Part shown: positions 17,381 through 25,474 of the stretch, piece by piece | Layout: every line of letters starts with the position of its first letter | How positions within the stretch are numbered: position 1 is the stretch's first letter | Source: JAWOJB01 sp046484325 | GTDB taxonomy: Bacteria; Actinomycetota; Acidimicrobiia; Spongiisociales; ZC4RG35 | Assembly: GCA_046484325.1 (NCBI GenBank) | Contig: JAWOJB010000078.1 | Coordinates: 1 to 46,639 of the forward strand | DNA length: 46,639 nucleotides | Reading direction: 5' to 3' | The notes under the pieces: generated by a model | What the model was told of the DNA's origin: nothing | The model's input: only the letters and a program-made list of their open reading frames with translations | Databases searched by the model: none | Program-made: the position numbers and the translations under genes

Positions 17381-18502
17381 TCAGTCGCCCACGCAGATCC
17401 CGAGGCGGCGGGCCGAGATCAGCCAGGGATGATCGATGGGGACGGTCTTCCGCCGTCCCGCCACCCGGTCGAGCGGGACCGGCTCGGCCCCCTCCCCGCG
17501 GGCGGCCACAAGCACGCCGTGGATGCCCTCGGCGATGTAGTCGGCGCAGGCGGTGCCGAGGCGGGTGGCCAGCAACCGGTCGACCGGTGACGGCGTCCCC
17601 CCCCGCTGGACGTGGCCGAGGATGGTGACTCGCGCCTCGAGCCCGGTCCGGCCCTCGAGCGCCGAGGCCAGGTGCTCGGTGCTGCGCGCCTGGCGGGCCC
17701 AGAAGGCCTCGAGGGCCGATTCCGCCTCGTCCTCCTCGTCGCCGGACGCCCCGTCCTTGGCCCGTTCGAGCCGTTCGAGCTCGTCATGGTCGGAGGCGGT
17801 CATCGCCCCCTCGGAGACCGCCACGATCGAGAAGGAGCTGCCGGCCGCCTTCCGCTCGAGGATCGAACCGGCGACCGCTTCGACGTCGTACGGGATCTCG
17901 GGGATCAGCACGACGTCGGCACCGGCTGCGAGCCCGGCTCCCAGCGCCAGCCAGCCGGTGTTGTGGCCCATCACCTCCACCACCATGATCCGGTGGTGGG
18001 AGTGGGCGGTCGAGTGGAGCCGGTCGATCGCCTCGGTGGCGATGCCGAGCGCCGTGTCGTACCCGAACGTGACGTCGGTCCCCCACACGTCGTTGTCGAT
18101 CGTCTTGGGGAGGGTGAGGACCGGGATCCCCACCTCGACGAGCCGGTGGGCGTTCTTCTGGGTGCCGCCGCCGCCGAGGCAGACGAGGGCCTGGAGACCG
18201 TGCTCCTCGACCACCTGGCGCATCAGCGGGCGCATGTCGAGGCGCTTGCCGTCGCCCATGTCCATCTTGTGGACCCGCTCGCGATTGGTGCCGAGGATCG
18301 TTCCGCCCTTGGTGAGGATGCCGGAGAGCGTGTCGTCGTCGAGGCGGACGTTCCGGTTCTGCATGAGCCCGCGGAAGCCGTCCCGGAACCCGATGACGTG
18401 CATGCCGTGGGTGCGGTGGGCCGCCTTCCCCACCGCCCGGATGGCGGCGTTGAGGCCCGGGGAGTCCCCCCCGGCGGTGAGGATGCCGATCGTGCGTTCC
18501 AT
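17381..18502 (-). CDS. pfkA: 6-phosphofructokinase with mixed ATP/PPi signature
   Basis: The 373-residue PFK phosphorylates fructose 6-phosphate. GGDSPGLNAAIR binds the phosphoryl donor, and catalytic aspartates are in PKTIDND (132-138). The donor-selecting motif reads GGGGT (110-114), not GGDGS (ATP type) or GGDDT (PPi type), while the lysine in PKTIDND is the PPi-type residue. An acidic insertion (about 245-262, DGASGDEEDEAE) precedes a helical segment. The donor therefore cannot be settled from sequence. The start follows a leaderless-type promoter. The MFS gene lies directly downstream. Confidence 0.9.
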   Translation of the reverse strand: MERTIGILTAGGDSPGLNAAIRAVGKAAHRTHGMHVIGFRDGFRGLMQNRNVRLDDDTLSGILTKGGTILGTNRERVHKMDMGDGKRLDMRPLMRQVVEEHGLQALVCLGGGGTQKNAHRLVEVGIPVLTLPKTIDNDVWGTDVTFGYDTALGIATEAIDRLHSTAHSHHRIMVVEVMGHNTGWLALGAGLAAGADVVLIPEIPYDVEAVAGSILERKAAGSSFSIVAVSEGAMTASDHDELERLERAKDGASGDEEDEAESALEAFWARQARSTEHLASALEGRTGLEARVTILGHVQRGGTPSPVDRLLATRLGTACADYIAEGIHGVLVAARGEGAEPVPLDRVAGRRKTVPIDHPWLISARRLGICVGD

Positions 18503-18508
18503 GCGGCG

Positions 18509-18514
18509 AGGTTA
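18509..18514 (-). promoter_or_regulatory. Putative leaderless -10 (TAACCT) of pfkA
   Basis: TAACCT on the minus strand is 6 bases before the ATG at 18502, without a Shine-Dalgarno sequence. Confidence 0.45.
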
Positions 18515-18575
18515 GGGATCCCCCACCCCGCGCCGGTCTGCCAGAGTGGGGCGGCACGGCGACGAAGGGACGGCG

Positions 18576-19433
18576 GTGGGGAGTCGAGACCGCGCCCGGG
18601 GCTCCCGGGTTGGCGATGTGCTGAGGGTGGGCTCGGACTTCGAGCTGGCGGCGATCGACCCCCGCGAGGTCCGGATCGGCCCCGACGACAAGGCGACCGC
18701 CCGCGCCCAGGCGGCCGGCCTCGAGCCGCGGGTCTCCGAGCTGCAGGAGCGCCTCTGGGCCGAGGCCACACACGGGGGCGTGCGATCCGTCCTGATCGTC
18801 CTCCAGGGGATCGACACGGCCGGCAAGGGCGGAGCGACCAAGGCGATCGACCGGCTGCTCGACCCGCTCGGCTTCGGCGTGGTCACGTTCGGCGTGCCGA
18901 CCGAGGAGGAGCGGTCCCACCACTACCTGTGGCGGCACGAACGCGCCCTCCCCGAGCCGGGCAAGGTCCGTGTCCACGACCGTTCCCACTACGAGACGGT
19001 GCTCGTCGAGCGGGTCCGGGAGCTGGTGCCGGAGGAGGTCTGGCGGGCCCGCTACGACGAGATCAACGCCTGGGAGGCCGAGCTCGCCGGTCGCGGCGTG
19101 ACAATCGTGAAGTGCCTGCTGCACGTCTCGAAGGACGAGCAGCGCAGCCGCCTGCTCGCCCGGCTCGACGACCCCACCAAGCACTGGAAGTACAACCAGC
19201 GCGACCTCGAAGACCGGGGGTTCTGGGAGGCGTACCAGCAGGCCTTCCAGGAGGCGCTGGTGCGCTGCTCGACCGAGGCGGCCCCGTGGTATGTGATCCC
19301 GGCCGACCGCAAGTGGCACCGGGACTGGCTCGTGAGCCACCTCCTGGTCGAGGTCCTGGAGGGGATGGAGCCGGCCTACCCGGAGGCCGACTTCGACGTC
19401 GCGGCCGAGCGCCGCAAGGTCGAGGCGAGCTGA
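18576..19433 (+). CDS. ppk2: Polyphosphate kinase 2 family protein
   Basis: The 285-residue protein is a PPK2, which moves phosphate between polyphosphate and nucleotides. The Walker A motif GIDTAGKGG is near residues 78-86, and the lid region includes HYLWRHERALP and the DRSHYE Walker B-like motif. The conserved HWKYNQRDLEDR and PWYVIPADRKWHR blocks follow. Class (NDP or NMP phosphorylation) cannot be fixed here. The GTG at 18576 is chosen because AAGGGA lies 5 bases upstream and family homology starts just after; a GTG at 18546 would add ten residues. It is divergent from pfkA. Confidence 0.9.
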   Translation: MGSRDRARGSRVGDVLRVGSDFELAAIDPREVRIGPDDKATARAQAAGLEPRVSELQERLWAEATHGGVRSVLIVLQGIDTAGKGGATKAIDRLLDPLGFGVVTFGVPTEEERSHHYLWRHERALPEPGKVRVHDRSHYETVLVERVRELVPEEVWRARYDEINAWEAELAGRGVTIVKCLLHVSKDEQRSRLLARLDDPTKHWKYNQRDLEDRGFWEAYQQAFQEALVRCSTEAAPWYVIPADRKWHRDWLVSHLLVEVLEGMEPAYPEADFDVAAERRKVEAS

Positions 19434-19442
19434 GAGGTCGGG

Positions 19443-20236
19443 TCAGCCCCGTCCCAGGAGCGCCAGTTGTCGGGACTGCGCCACCAGCCGCCCGGTGGCG
19501 TCCCACACCTCGCCGTCCTCCTCCAGGAAGCCGCCGGTGATGAACCGGGTGGCAAAGGCGCAGCGCAGCCAGCCCGGAGCAGGCCGTGCCCGGACATGGG
19601 CCGTCAACTCGATCGTCGGCGTCCACGAGATCGGGAGGGCGGTGTTGAAGATCGTCGGGGGGAAGGCGTCGACCGCCACCAGCAGCCCGACGGTGTCGAG
19701 CGCTTCGCCGTCCGGCAGCCGGAACCATCCACGCACCCGCGGCACTCCCGATGGCCGTCCGTCCATGAACGCATCTTCGGGTGGAGGCGGAGGTCGACCC
19801 TTCCCATGAACGGAGGAGGCCACGACTCCGTGGGCTCGAGCTTGATGCAGTCCTCGGGCGGTGGCAGGTTAGGGGGCGAGGCATCGATCCGCTCGGGGGC
19901 TGCCTCGGTGTCCTCGCCCAGGTCGGCAAAGCTGCCGAGCACGGCGAGCAGGCGCCGCTCGCCGTCGGACACCGTGGCCCGGGCCGTGGCGAAGCGGCGA
20001 CCGGTCCTCAGCTCCTCGGTGAGGATCTCGATCGGCCCCGGCCGGCCGGGGCCGAGGAAGTGGGCGGTGACCGTGACGGGATCGGGCCGCCCGGTGGCTG
20101 CGGCCACCGCTCGGGCGCCGAGGGCGATCAGGTAGCCCCCGTTGGCGTTGCCGGCGATGTCCCGGCCCGGCTGGATGGCGGCCGTCCACCGCCCATCGCC
20201 GGCGGTCTCGATCGACGTGGCCGAGGCGAACGTCAC
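19443..20236 (-). pseudogene. TesB-like thioesterase family gene, broken by a frameshift
   Basis: Two frames together encode one protein of about 264 residues. The N-terminal part (from a GTG at 20236) has the hot-dog segments AGNANGGYLIALGARA and TVTAHFLGPGRPGPIEI, and ends in GRVDLRLHP. The C-terminal part continues in another frame with EDAFMDGRPSG, then RVRGWFRLPDG and LPISWTPTIELTAH, to 19443. The switch lies at about 19778-19779: one extra base there (CTTCGGG to CTTCCGGG on the plus strand) would restore the frame. This is either a genuine one-base deletion or a sequencing/assembly error. The gene begins 4 bases after purL. Confidence 0.8.
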
Positions 20237-20240
20237 GATC

Positions 20241-22490
20241 TCACCGCAGCCGGCGGGGGATGGCCTCGCGATAGGTGGTCGCGGCCACGGCCACCTCGAC
20301 CGACGCCTTCGTGCCTGCCCGGGCGAACGTGATGTCGTCTCCGCCGACCACGCCGATCCGGGCGACGGGCACCCCGGCCGCGTCGGCCGTCGCCTGCAGC
20401 CGGTCGGACATCCACGGAGCCACCACCGCCACCACCCGATGGGGATCCTCCGAGAAGAGCTCCCGCCAGTCGCCGTAGTCCACCGTCACCCCGACCCCCG
20501 AGGCGATGGCGATCTCGGCCACCGCCACGGCGAGCCCGCCATCGGAGACGTCGTGGAGGACGGCGGCGACCTCCTCCCCGGCGAGCCGGGAGACGAGCTC
20601 CACCACGGCCCGGCCGAGGGTGGGATCCGGAGCCGACGGCCGGCCGCCGACGTGGCCCACGTGGACGTGCTCGAAGGCCGATCCCGCCAGGTTGATGGCG
20701 CCGCCCGGGCCGATCCGCCACACTTCCATCCCCGGCTCGGCGCGGTCGAGCCGGGGTGGTCGCGAGGGCATCGGGTCCGCCAGCCCGAGCAGTCCCACCA
20801 CCGGGGTGGGGTGGATGTCGATGCCGTCGGTCTCGTTGTAGAAGCTCACGTTGCCGCCGATCACCGGGATGCCCAGCGCCTCGCACGCCTCGGAGATCCC
20901 CTCGACCGACTCACGGAACTGCCACATGACCTCGGGCTTCTCGGGGTTGCCGAAATTCAGGTTGTCGACGACGGCCAGCGGTCGCGCCCCCGCGACGGCG
21001 ACATTGAGCGCCGCCTCCCACACCAGCCGGGCCGAGCCGCGGCGCGGGTCCAGGAAGCACAGGCGTCCGTTCCCGTCCGAGGAGGCGGCCAGGCCCTTGC
21101 TGGTGCCCTTGATCCGGAGGAGGCCTGCGTCGTGGCCCGGCCCGATGACGGTGTCGAGGAAGAGCATGTGGTCGTACTGCTCGTAGGCCCAGGCGGCCGA
21201 GGCGATGGAGGGGTCGTCGAGGAGCTGGAGGAGGGCATCGGTCAGCGCCGGGCGGCGCAGGTGGGTGAGCGGGTTCCCCCACAGGTCCTCCATCCAGCCG
21301 GGCTCGCCCAGGTCGCGGTGATAGAGCGGGGCGTCCTCGGACAGCGAGGCGGCCGGGACCTCGGCCACGAGCTCGCCGCCGCTGAGCACCCGGAGCGTGC
21401 CGCCGCCCCGGACCGTGCCGATCACCGACCCGTCGATCTCCCACCTCTCGGCGACCGCCAGCACCTCGCCGACCCGATCGGGGTCGACGAAGGCCATCAT
21501 CCGCTCCTGGGACTCCGACATCAGCAGCTCTGGGGCGGTCATGCCCGATTCCCGCACGTGCACCCGGTCGAGGTCCACGTCCATCCCCATCCCCGCCCGG
21601 GCCGCCGGCTCGGAAGTCGCGCAGGAGAGCCCGGCTGCACCGAGGTCCTGGACTCCGACCACCAGGCCGCGGGCGTACAGCTCGAGGCAGGCCTCGATGA
21701 GCTTCTTCTCCTCGAAGGGGTCGCCGACCTGGACCGAGGGGCGCTTCTCGTGCGAGGTCTCGTCGAAGGACGCAGAGGCGAGCACCGACGCTCCACCGAT
21801 CCCGTCCCGGCCGGTGGCGTTGCCGAGCAGGACGGCCACGGTGCCGTCGCCACCCGACGTGCCGAGGACGAGCTGCTCGCGACGGAGGATGCCGAGGCAC
21901 ATCACGTTGACGAGAGGGTTGCCCGAGTAGGTCTCGTCGAAGGCGACCTCGCCCCCCAACGTGGGGACGCCCACGGCGTTGCCGTAGCCCGCGATGCCGG
22001 CCACGACCCCGGCGAAGAGGTAGCGGTTGCGCGCGTGGTCGAGGGGGCCGAACCGGATCTGGTTCCAGAGGGCGATCGGCCGGGCCCCCATCGTGAAGAC
22101 GTCGCGCAGGATCCCGCCGACGCCGGTCGCCGCCCCCTGGTAGGGCTCGACGTAGGAGGGGTGATTGTGGCTCTCGATCCGGAGCGCCGCCAGCCACCCG
22201 TCGCCGAGGTCGACGACCCCGGCGTTCTCACCGGGGCCGACCACCACCCACGGGGCCTCGGTCGGGAACCGGCGGAGGTGGGCCCGGGAGGACTTGTAGG
22301 AGCAGTGCTCCGACCACATCACCGAGTACATCGCCAATTCGGCGGGACGCGGATCCCGTCCGAGGATCGTCTGCACGGAGGCGAACTCGCCGTCGGTCAT
22401 CCCGAGGCGTCGATGGACCGGCTCGGGGCCCGGCTCCGGTGGCGGCAGGTAGGCGTCCTCGTAGTGGAGGTCGGCGGTGCGATCGCTCAT
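20241..22490 (-). CDS. purL: Phosphoribosylformylglycinamidine synthase, synthetase subunit
   Basis: The 749-residue protein is the small-type PurL found with separate PurS and PurQ subunits; together they convert FGAR to FGAM with ATP and glutamine. Recognisable segments include SEHCSYKSSRAHLRRFPTEA, VVGPGENAGVVDLGDG, ESHNHPSYVEPYQGAATGVGG, and near the end DVSDGGLAVAVAE. The ATG at 22490 overlaps the purQ stop by 4 bases (ATGA). A frameshifted thioesterase gene follows after 4 bases. Confidence 0.96.
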   Translation of the reverse strand: MSDRTADLHYEDAYLPPPEPGPEPVHRRLGMTDGEFASVQTILGRDPRPAELAMYSVMWSEHCSYKSSRAHLRRFPTEAPWVVVGPGENAGVVDLGDGWLAALRIESHNHPSYVEPYQGAATGVGGILRDVFTMGARPIALWNQIRFGPLDHARNRYLFAGVVAGIAGYGNAVGVPTLGGEVAFDETYSGNPLVNVMCLGILRREQLVLGTSGGDGTVAVLLGNATGRDGIGGASVLASASFDETSHEKRPSVQVGDPFEEKKLIEACLELYARGLVVGVQDLGAAGLSCATSEPAARAGMGMDVDLDRVHVRESGMTAPELLMSESQERMMAFVDPDRVGEVLAVAERWEIDGSVIGTVRGGGTLRVLSGGELVAEVPAASLSEDAPLYHRDLGEPGWMEDLWGNPLTHLRRPALTDALLQLLDDPSIASAAWAYEQYDHMLFLDTVIGPGHDAGLLRIKGTSKGLAASSDGNGRLCFLDPRRGSARLVWEAALNVAVAGARPLAVVDNLNFGNPEKPEVMWQFRESVEGISEACEALGIPVIGGNVSFYNETDGIDIHPTPVVGLLGLADPMPSRPPRLDRAEPGMEVWRIGPGGAINLAGSAFEHVHVGHVGGRPSAPDPTLGRAVVELVSRLAGEEVAAVLHDVSDGGLAVAVAEIAIASGVGVTVDYGDWRELFSEDPHRVVAVVAPWMSDRLQATADAAGVPVARIGVVGGDDITFARAGTKASVEVAVAATTYREAIPRRLR

Positions 22491-23161
22491 CGGGAGCCGC
22501 CCACCCGGGTCGCGGGGAGATCGGCGCAGGCCTGCAGGAAACCCTCCAGGAGCACGATCCCGTCGACGGAGCCCAGGATCTCCTCGCAGGCCCGCTCCGG
22601 GTGGGGCATGACCCCGACTACGTTGCCGTCCCGGTTGGCGACGGCCGCCGCCCGGTCCTGCGATCCGTTGGGGTCGTCGACGTAGCGCAGCACCACCCGC
22701 GCCTCGCCTCGCGGGTCGACGTAGTTGCCCTCGTAGGAGTTGAGGGGGATCCGGAGCCGCCGGCCGACGCCGGTGGCCCGGGTCAGCACCGAGCCGGTGT
22801 CGGTGACCTCGACGGTGACGAACCGGCAGATGAAGCGCAGGTCGCGGTTGGCGATGAGCGCCCCGGGAAGGAGCCCGGCCTCACAGAGCACCTGGAACCC
22901 GTTGCACACCCCCAGCACCGGCCGGCCCTCTGCCGCCATCCGGCCCACCTCGATCATGACCGGGGAGAACCGGGCGATGGCCCCGGTGCGGAGATAGTCC
23001 CCGTGGGCGAAGCCACCGGGCAACACGACGCCGTCGAAGGCGGAGAGGTCGGTCTCCCGGTGCCACACGATTTCGGCGTCCGCCCCGAGCAGGCCCAGGG
23101 CGTGGACGACGTCGTGCTCGCAGTTGGTGCCGGGGAACACGACGACGGCCACCCGGGTCAC
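22487..23161 (-). CDS. purQ: Phosphoribosylformylglycinamidine synthase, glutaminase subunit
   Basis: The 224-residue class-I glutamine amidotransferase supplies ammonia to PurL. It opens with VAVVVFPGTNCEHD, and the nucleophile cysteine lies in VLGVCNGFQVL. The histidine and glutamate of the triad are in GVMPHPERA. The GTG at 23161 is preferred over upstream in-frame codons because homology starts there and it makes a GTGA overlap of 4 bases with purS. Confidence 0.95.
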   Translation of the reverse strand: MTRVAVVVFPGTNCEHDVVHALGLLGADAEIVWHRETDLSAFDGVVLPGGFAHGDYLRTGAIARFSPVMIEVGRMAAEGRPVLGVCNGFQVLCEAGLLPGALIANRDLRFICRFVTVEVTDTGSVLTRATGVGRRLRIPLNSYEGNYVDPRGEARVVLRYVDDPNGSQDRAAAVANRDGNVVGVMPHPERACEEILGSVDGIVLLEGFLQACADLPATRVGGSR

Positions 23162-23400
23162 GGCTGCACCACCACCTCGAAGTCCTCCAGCACCGGGTTG
23201 GCGATGAGCTGCTCGCACATCCGGGTGACCGCGGCCCTCACCGCCTCCGGCTCCTCTCCGTCCACGTCCAGGTGGAGCGTGCGGTCGACCCGGACCGAGC
23301 GGACGCTGCCATACCCGAGGTCGGCGAGGGCCCGGTGCACGGTGGCACCCTGCGGGTCGGCGATCTCGGGGCGGCGGGTGACATTGACGGTGACCTTCAC
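23158..23400 (-). CDS. purS: Phosphoribosylformylglycinamidine synthase, PurS subunit
   Basis: This 80-residue protein matches PurS, the small subunit that holds PurQ and PurL together. It opens VKVTVNVTRRPEIADPQGAT, then ALADLGYGSVRSVRV, and ends in a NPVLEDFEV block typical of the family. The GTG at 23400 overlaps the purC stop by 4 bases, and its own stop overlaps the purQ start by 4, giving a chain of coupled genes. Confidence 0.94.
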   Translation of the reverse strand: MKVTVNVTRRPEIADPQGATVHRALADLGYGSVRSVRVDRTLHLDVDGEEPEAVRAAVTRMCEQLIANPVLEDFEVVVQP

Positions 23401-24275
23401 GCGGCGTGCTCCTCCAGGTAGTGGTCGAACGATGATCCGGTGACGAGCTCGTACGCCTCGACGTACCGGTCGCGGGTTCCGGTCACCACCTCGGCGGGGA
23501 GCCTCGGGGCGGGAGGGTTGTGATCCCAGCCGGTCGAGTCGAGCCAGTCGCGCACGTACTGCTTGTCGAAGCTGGGCACGGCGTCGCCCGGAGCCCACCC
23601 GGTGGCCGGCCAGTACCGGGACGAGTCGGGGGTCAGCACCTCGTCGACGAGGAGCAGCTCGTCCCCGGCGAACCCGAACTCGAGCTTGGTGTCGGCGAGG
23701 ATCACCCCTCGCCCGGTGGCGTGCTCGGCGGCCCGCCGATAGACGTCGATCGACCTCCGGCGCAGCTCGAGATACAGCTCGTCGCCGATCGCCGCCCGAG
23801 CCGCCTCCTCGGTGAGATTCTCGTCGTGGCCGGTCGCCGCCTTGGTGGCGGGGGTGAAGACCGGCTCGGGGAGAAGGTCGCCCATCCGGAGGCCGGGAGG
23901 GAGGTGCTCGGTGGCGGGCCCGCCGCCCGACCGGTACTCCCTCCAGGCCGATCCGTAGAGGTACCCGCGTACCACGCACTCGACGGGCACGACCTCGGCC
24001 CGTCGGACCACCATCGCCCGCCCGGCCAGGCCGGGCCGATCGGCGTCGTCGACGATGCCGGCGAGGTCGGCGGTCACGAGGTGGTTGGGGACTCCGAGCA
24101 GATCGAGCCAGAACAACGAAAGCCCGGTGAGAACCTTGCCCTTGTCCGGGATCGGGTCGGGGAGGACGACGTCGTATGCCGAGATCCGGTCGGTGGCCAC
24201 GAAGAGCAGCCGATCGCCGTCGACGGCGTAGATCTCCCGGACCTTGCCGGAGGCGACGTGGGTGAGCTCCGCCAT
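23397..24275 (-). CDS. purC: SAICAR synthetase
   Basis: The 292-residue enzyme joins aspartate to CAIR in purine synthesis. Family marks are SGKVREIY, the ATP loop region FVATDRISAYD, PDKGKVLTGLSLFW, VECVVRGYLYGSAWREY, and ILADTKLEFG. The length is that of the longer bacterial and yeast-like form rather than the 237-residue Escherichia coli form. It is first in the purC-purS-purQ-purL run, with a leaderless-type promoter before the ATG, and it is divergent from a GATase gene. Confidence 0.95.
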   Translation of the reverse strand: MAELTHVASGKVREIYAVDGDRLLFVATDRISAYDVVLPDPIPDKGKVLTGLSLFWLDLLGVPNHLVTADLAGIVDDADRPGLAGRAMVVRRAEVVPVECVVRGYLYGSAWREYRSGGGPATEHLPPGLRMGDLLPEPVFTPATKAATGHDENLTEEAARAAIGDELYLELRRRSIDVYRRAAEHATGRGVILADTKLEFGFAGDELLLVDEVLTPDSSRYWPATGWAPGDAVPSFDKQYVRDWLDSTGWDHNPPAPRLPAEVVTGTRDRYVEAYELVTGSSFDHYLEEHAA

Positions 24276-24284
24276 CGACCGGCG

Positions 24285-24290
24285 ATGGTA
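24285..24290 (-). promoter_or_regulatory. Putative leaderless -10 (TACCAT) of purCSQL
   Basis: TACCAT on the minus strand lies 9 bases before the purC ATG at 24275, with no Shine-Dalgarno sequence. It is probably the promoter of the whole purC-S-Q-L run. Confidence 0.5.
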
Positions 24291-24358
24291 GAGCAGGGAG
24301 CGGCCGGGTCCGGCCGGGGGGACCTGCGACGCCTCCCGGTAGCCGCGATGATGGCGCG

Positions 24359-25051
24359 GTGCGACCCGTCGCCGTCGTCCACAACTCTCCGATCACCCCG
24401 GCGGGCCGGTTGCTGCCGGCGCTCGAGCGGGCCGGACGACCCTGGCTCGACGTACGCCCGGCAGAGGGCGAGGCGTACCCGGACCCCGTCGAGGTGGCCG
24501 GCATCGTGGTGCTGGGCGGCGAGATGGGGGCCTACGACGAGTGGGAGTTCCCGCACCTCATCGCCGAGAAGGCCTACCTGCGCCGGGCCGTCGACGGCGA
24601 GGCGGTCGTCCTCGGGATCTGCCTCGGAGCCCAGCTCCTCGCCGATGCCACCGGTGGTCGGGCCTTCCGGGCCGAGGTCCCGGAGGCCGGCGTTGTGGAG
24701 CTCTCCGTGTCCGCCGGATGGCGGGTCGATCCGGTGCTCGGACGGCTCCCTCCGAGAGTCCTCGCCATCCACCAGGACACCTTCGAGCTGCCGCCCGGCG
24801 CCGAGCTGCTCGCCGAGTCCGACCGGTTCCCCCATGCGTTCCGGGTCGGTACGGGCGTGGGCCTCCAGTTCCATCCGGAGACGCCGGCGGGGGTCGTGCG
24901 GTCCTGGGTTGAGGACGGCGCCGACGGGGTCGTGATCGCATCGGGCCGCTCGCCGGCGGCGTTCATCGCCGAGGTGGAGGCAGCCGAGCCCGAGCTGGCG
25001 GCGGCCGGCTCCGCCCTCTTCGACCGATGGGTGTCGGGTCTGCCCGGCTGA
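24359..25051 (+). CDS. Class-I glutamine amidotransferase-like protein
   Basis: The 230-residue stand-alone GATase domain resembles GMP synthase glutaminase-like proteins. The nucleophile is Cys88 in LGICLGAQLL, and the histidine and glutamate are H172 and E174 in LQFHPET. No synthetase domain is fused and no dedicated partner is adjacent, so the acceptor is unknown. The GTG start at 24359 has GATGAT 6 bases before it, which could act as a leaderless -10. It is divergent from purC, but a direct role in purine synthesis is not shown. Confidence 0.82.
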   Translation: MRPVAVVHNSPITPAGRLLPALERAGRPWLDVRPAEGEAYPDPVEVAGIVVLGGEMGAYDEWEFPHLIAEKAYLRRAVDGEAVVLGICLGAQLLADATGGRAFRAEVPEAGVVELSVSAGWRVDPVLGRLPPRVLAIHQDTFELPPGAELLAESDRFPHAFRVGTGVGLQFHPETPAGVVRSWVEDGADGVVIASGRSPAAFIAEVEAAEPELAAAGSALFDRWVSGLPG

Positions 25052-25055
25052 TCGC

Positions 25056-25061
25056 TACCGT
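25056..25061 (+). promoter_or_regulatory. Putative leaderless -10 (TACCGT) of the PaaI-like gene
   Basis: TACCGT lies 8 bases before a GTG at 25070 and only 2 bases before the ATG at 25064. The spacing favours the GTG as the true start. Confidence 0.4.
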
Positions 25062-25063
25062 CC

Positions 25064-25474
25064 ATGCCCGTGAGCGCGCCGACCGGACGCCTGCGGGAGA
25101 TGCTCGACGCCGACCCCTACGCCGCCCATCTCGGCGTGCGCCTGACGGGCGACCAGCGGGGGGCGGTGGCGGTCGAGATGGAGATCGCCGACCACCATCT
25201 CAACTTCCTCGGGGTCATCCACGGCGGAGCCGTGTTCTCCCTCGCCGACGTCGCATTCAGCCTCGCCTCCAACGCCGCCGGTGACCGGGCCGTGGCGATC
25301 GACACCCACCTCGTCCTCACCTCCGGTGCTCGGCTCGGCGACCTCCTCACCGCCGTCGCCGAGGAGACGACGCGGGGCCGCACCCTCGGCACCTACCGGA
25401 TCGAGGTCACCCGGCCCGACGGGCGGGTGGTCGGGCTCTTCACCGGGACGGTGCACATCACCAGCGCGAGCTGA
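25064..25474 (+). CDS. PaaI-like acyl-CoA thioesterase
   Basis: The 136-residue hot-dog protein fits the PaaI thioesterase family: HHLNFLGVIHGGAVFSLADVAF at about 45-66 contains the HGG and the conserved aspartate D62. It probably hydrolyses hydroxylated phenylacetyl-CoA or similar thioesters, but no phenylacetate genes are nearby. The start may be the GTG at 25070, judged from promoter spacing. Its stop codon shares one base with the start of the LCP gene. Confidence 0.85.
   Translation: MPVSAPTGRLREMLDADPYAAHLGVRLTGDQRGAVAVEMEIADHHLNFLGVIHGGAVFSLADVAFSLASNAAGDRAVAIDTHLVLTSGARLGDLLTAVAEETTRGRTLGTYRIEVTRPDGRVVGLFTGTVHITSAS

Noticed and set aside
20142..22685. 847-codon open frame opposite purL
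   Set aside because: It is antisense to a fully recognisable purL-purQ run and shows no motif; high GC removes stop codons in this frame.
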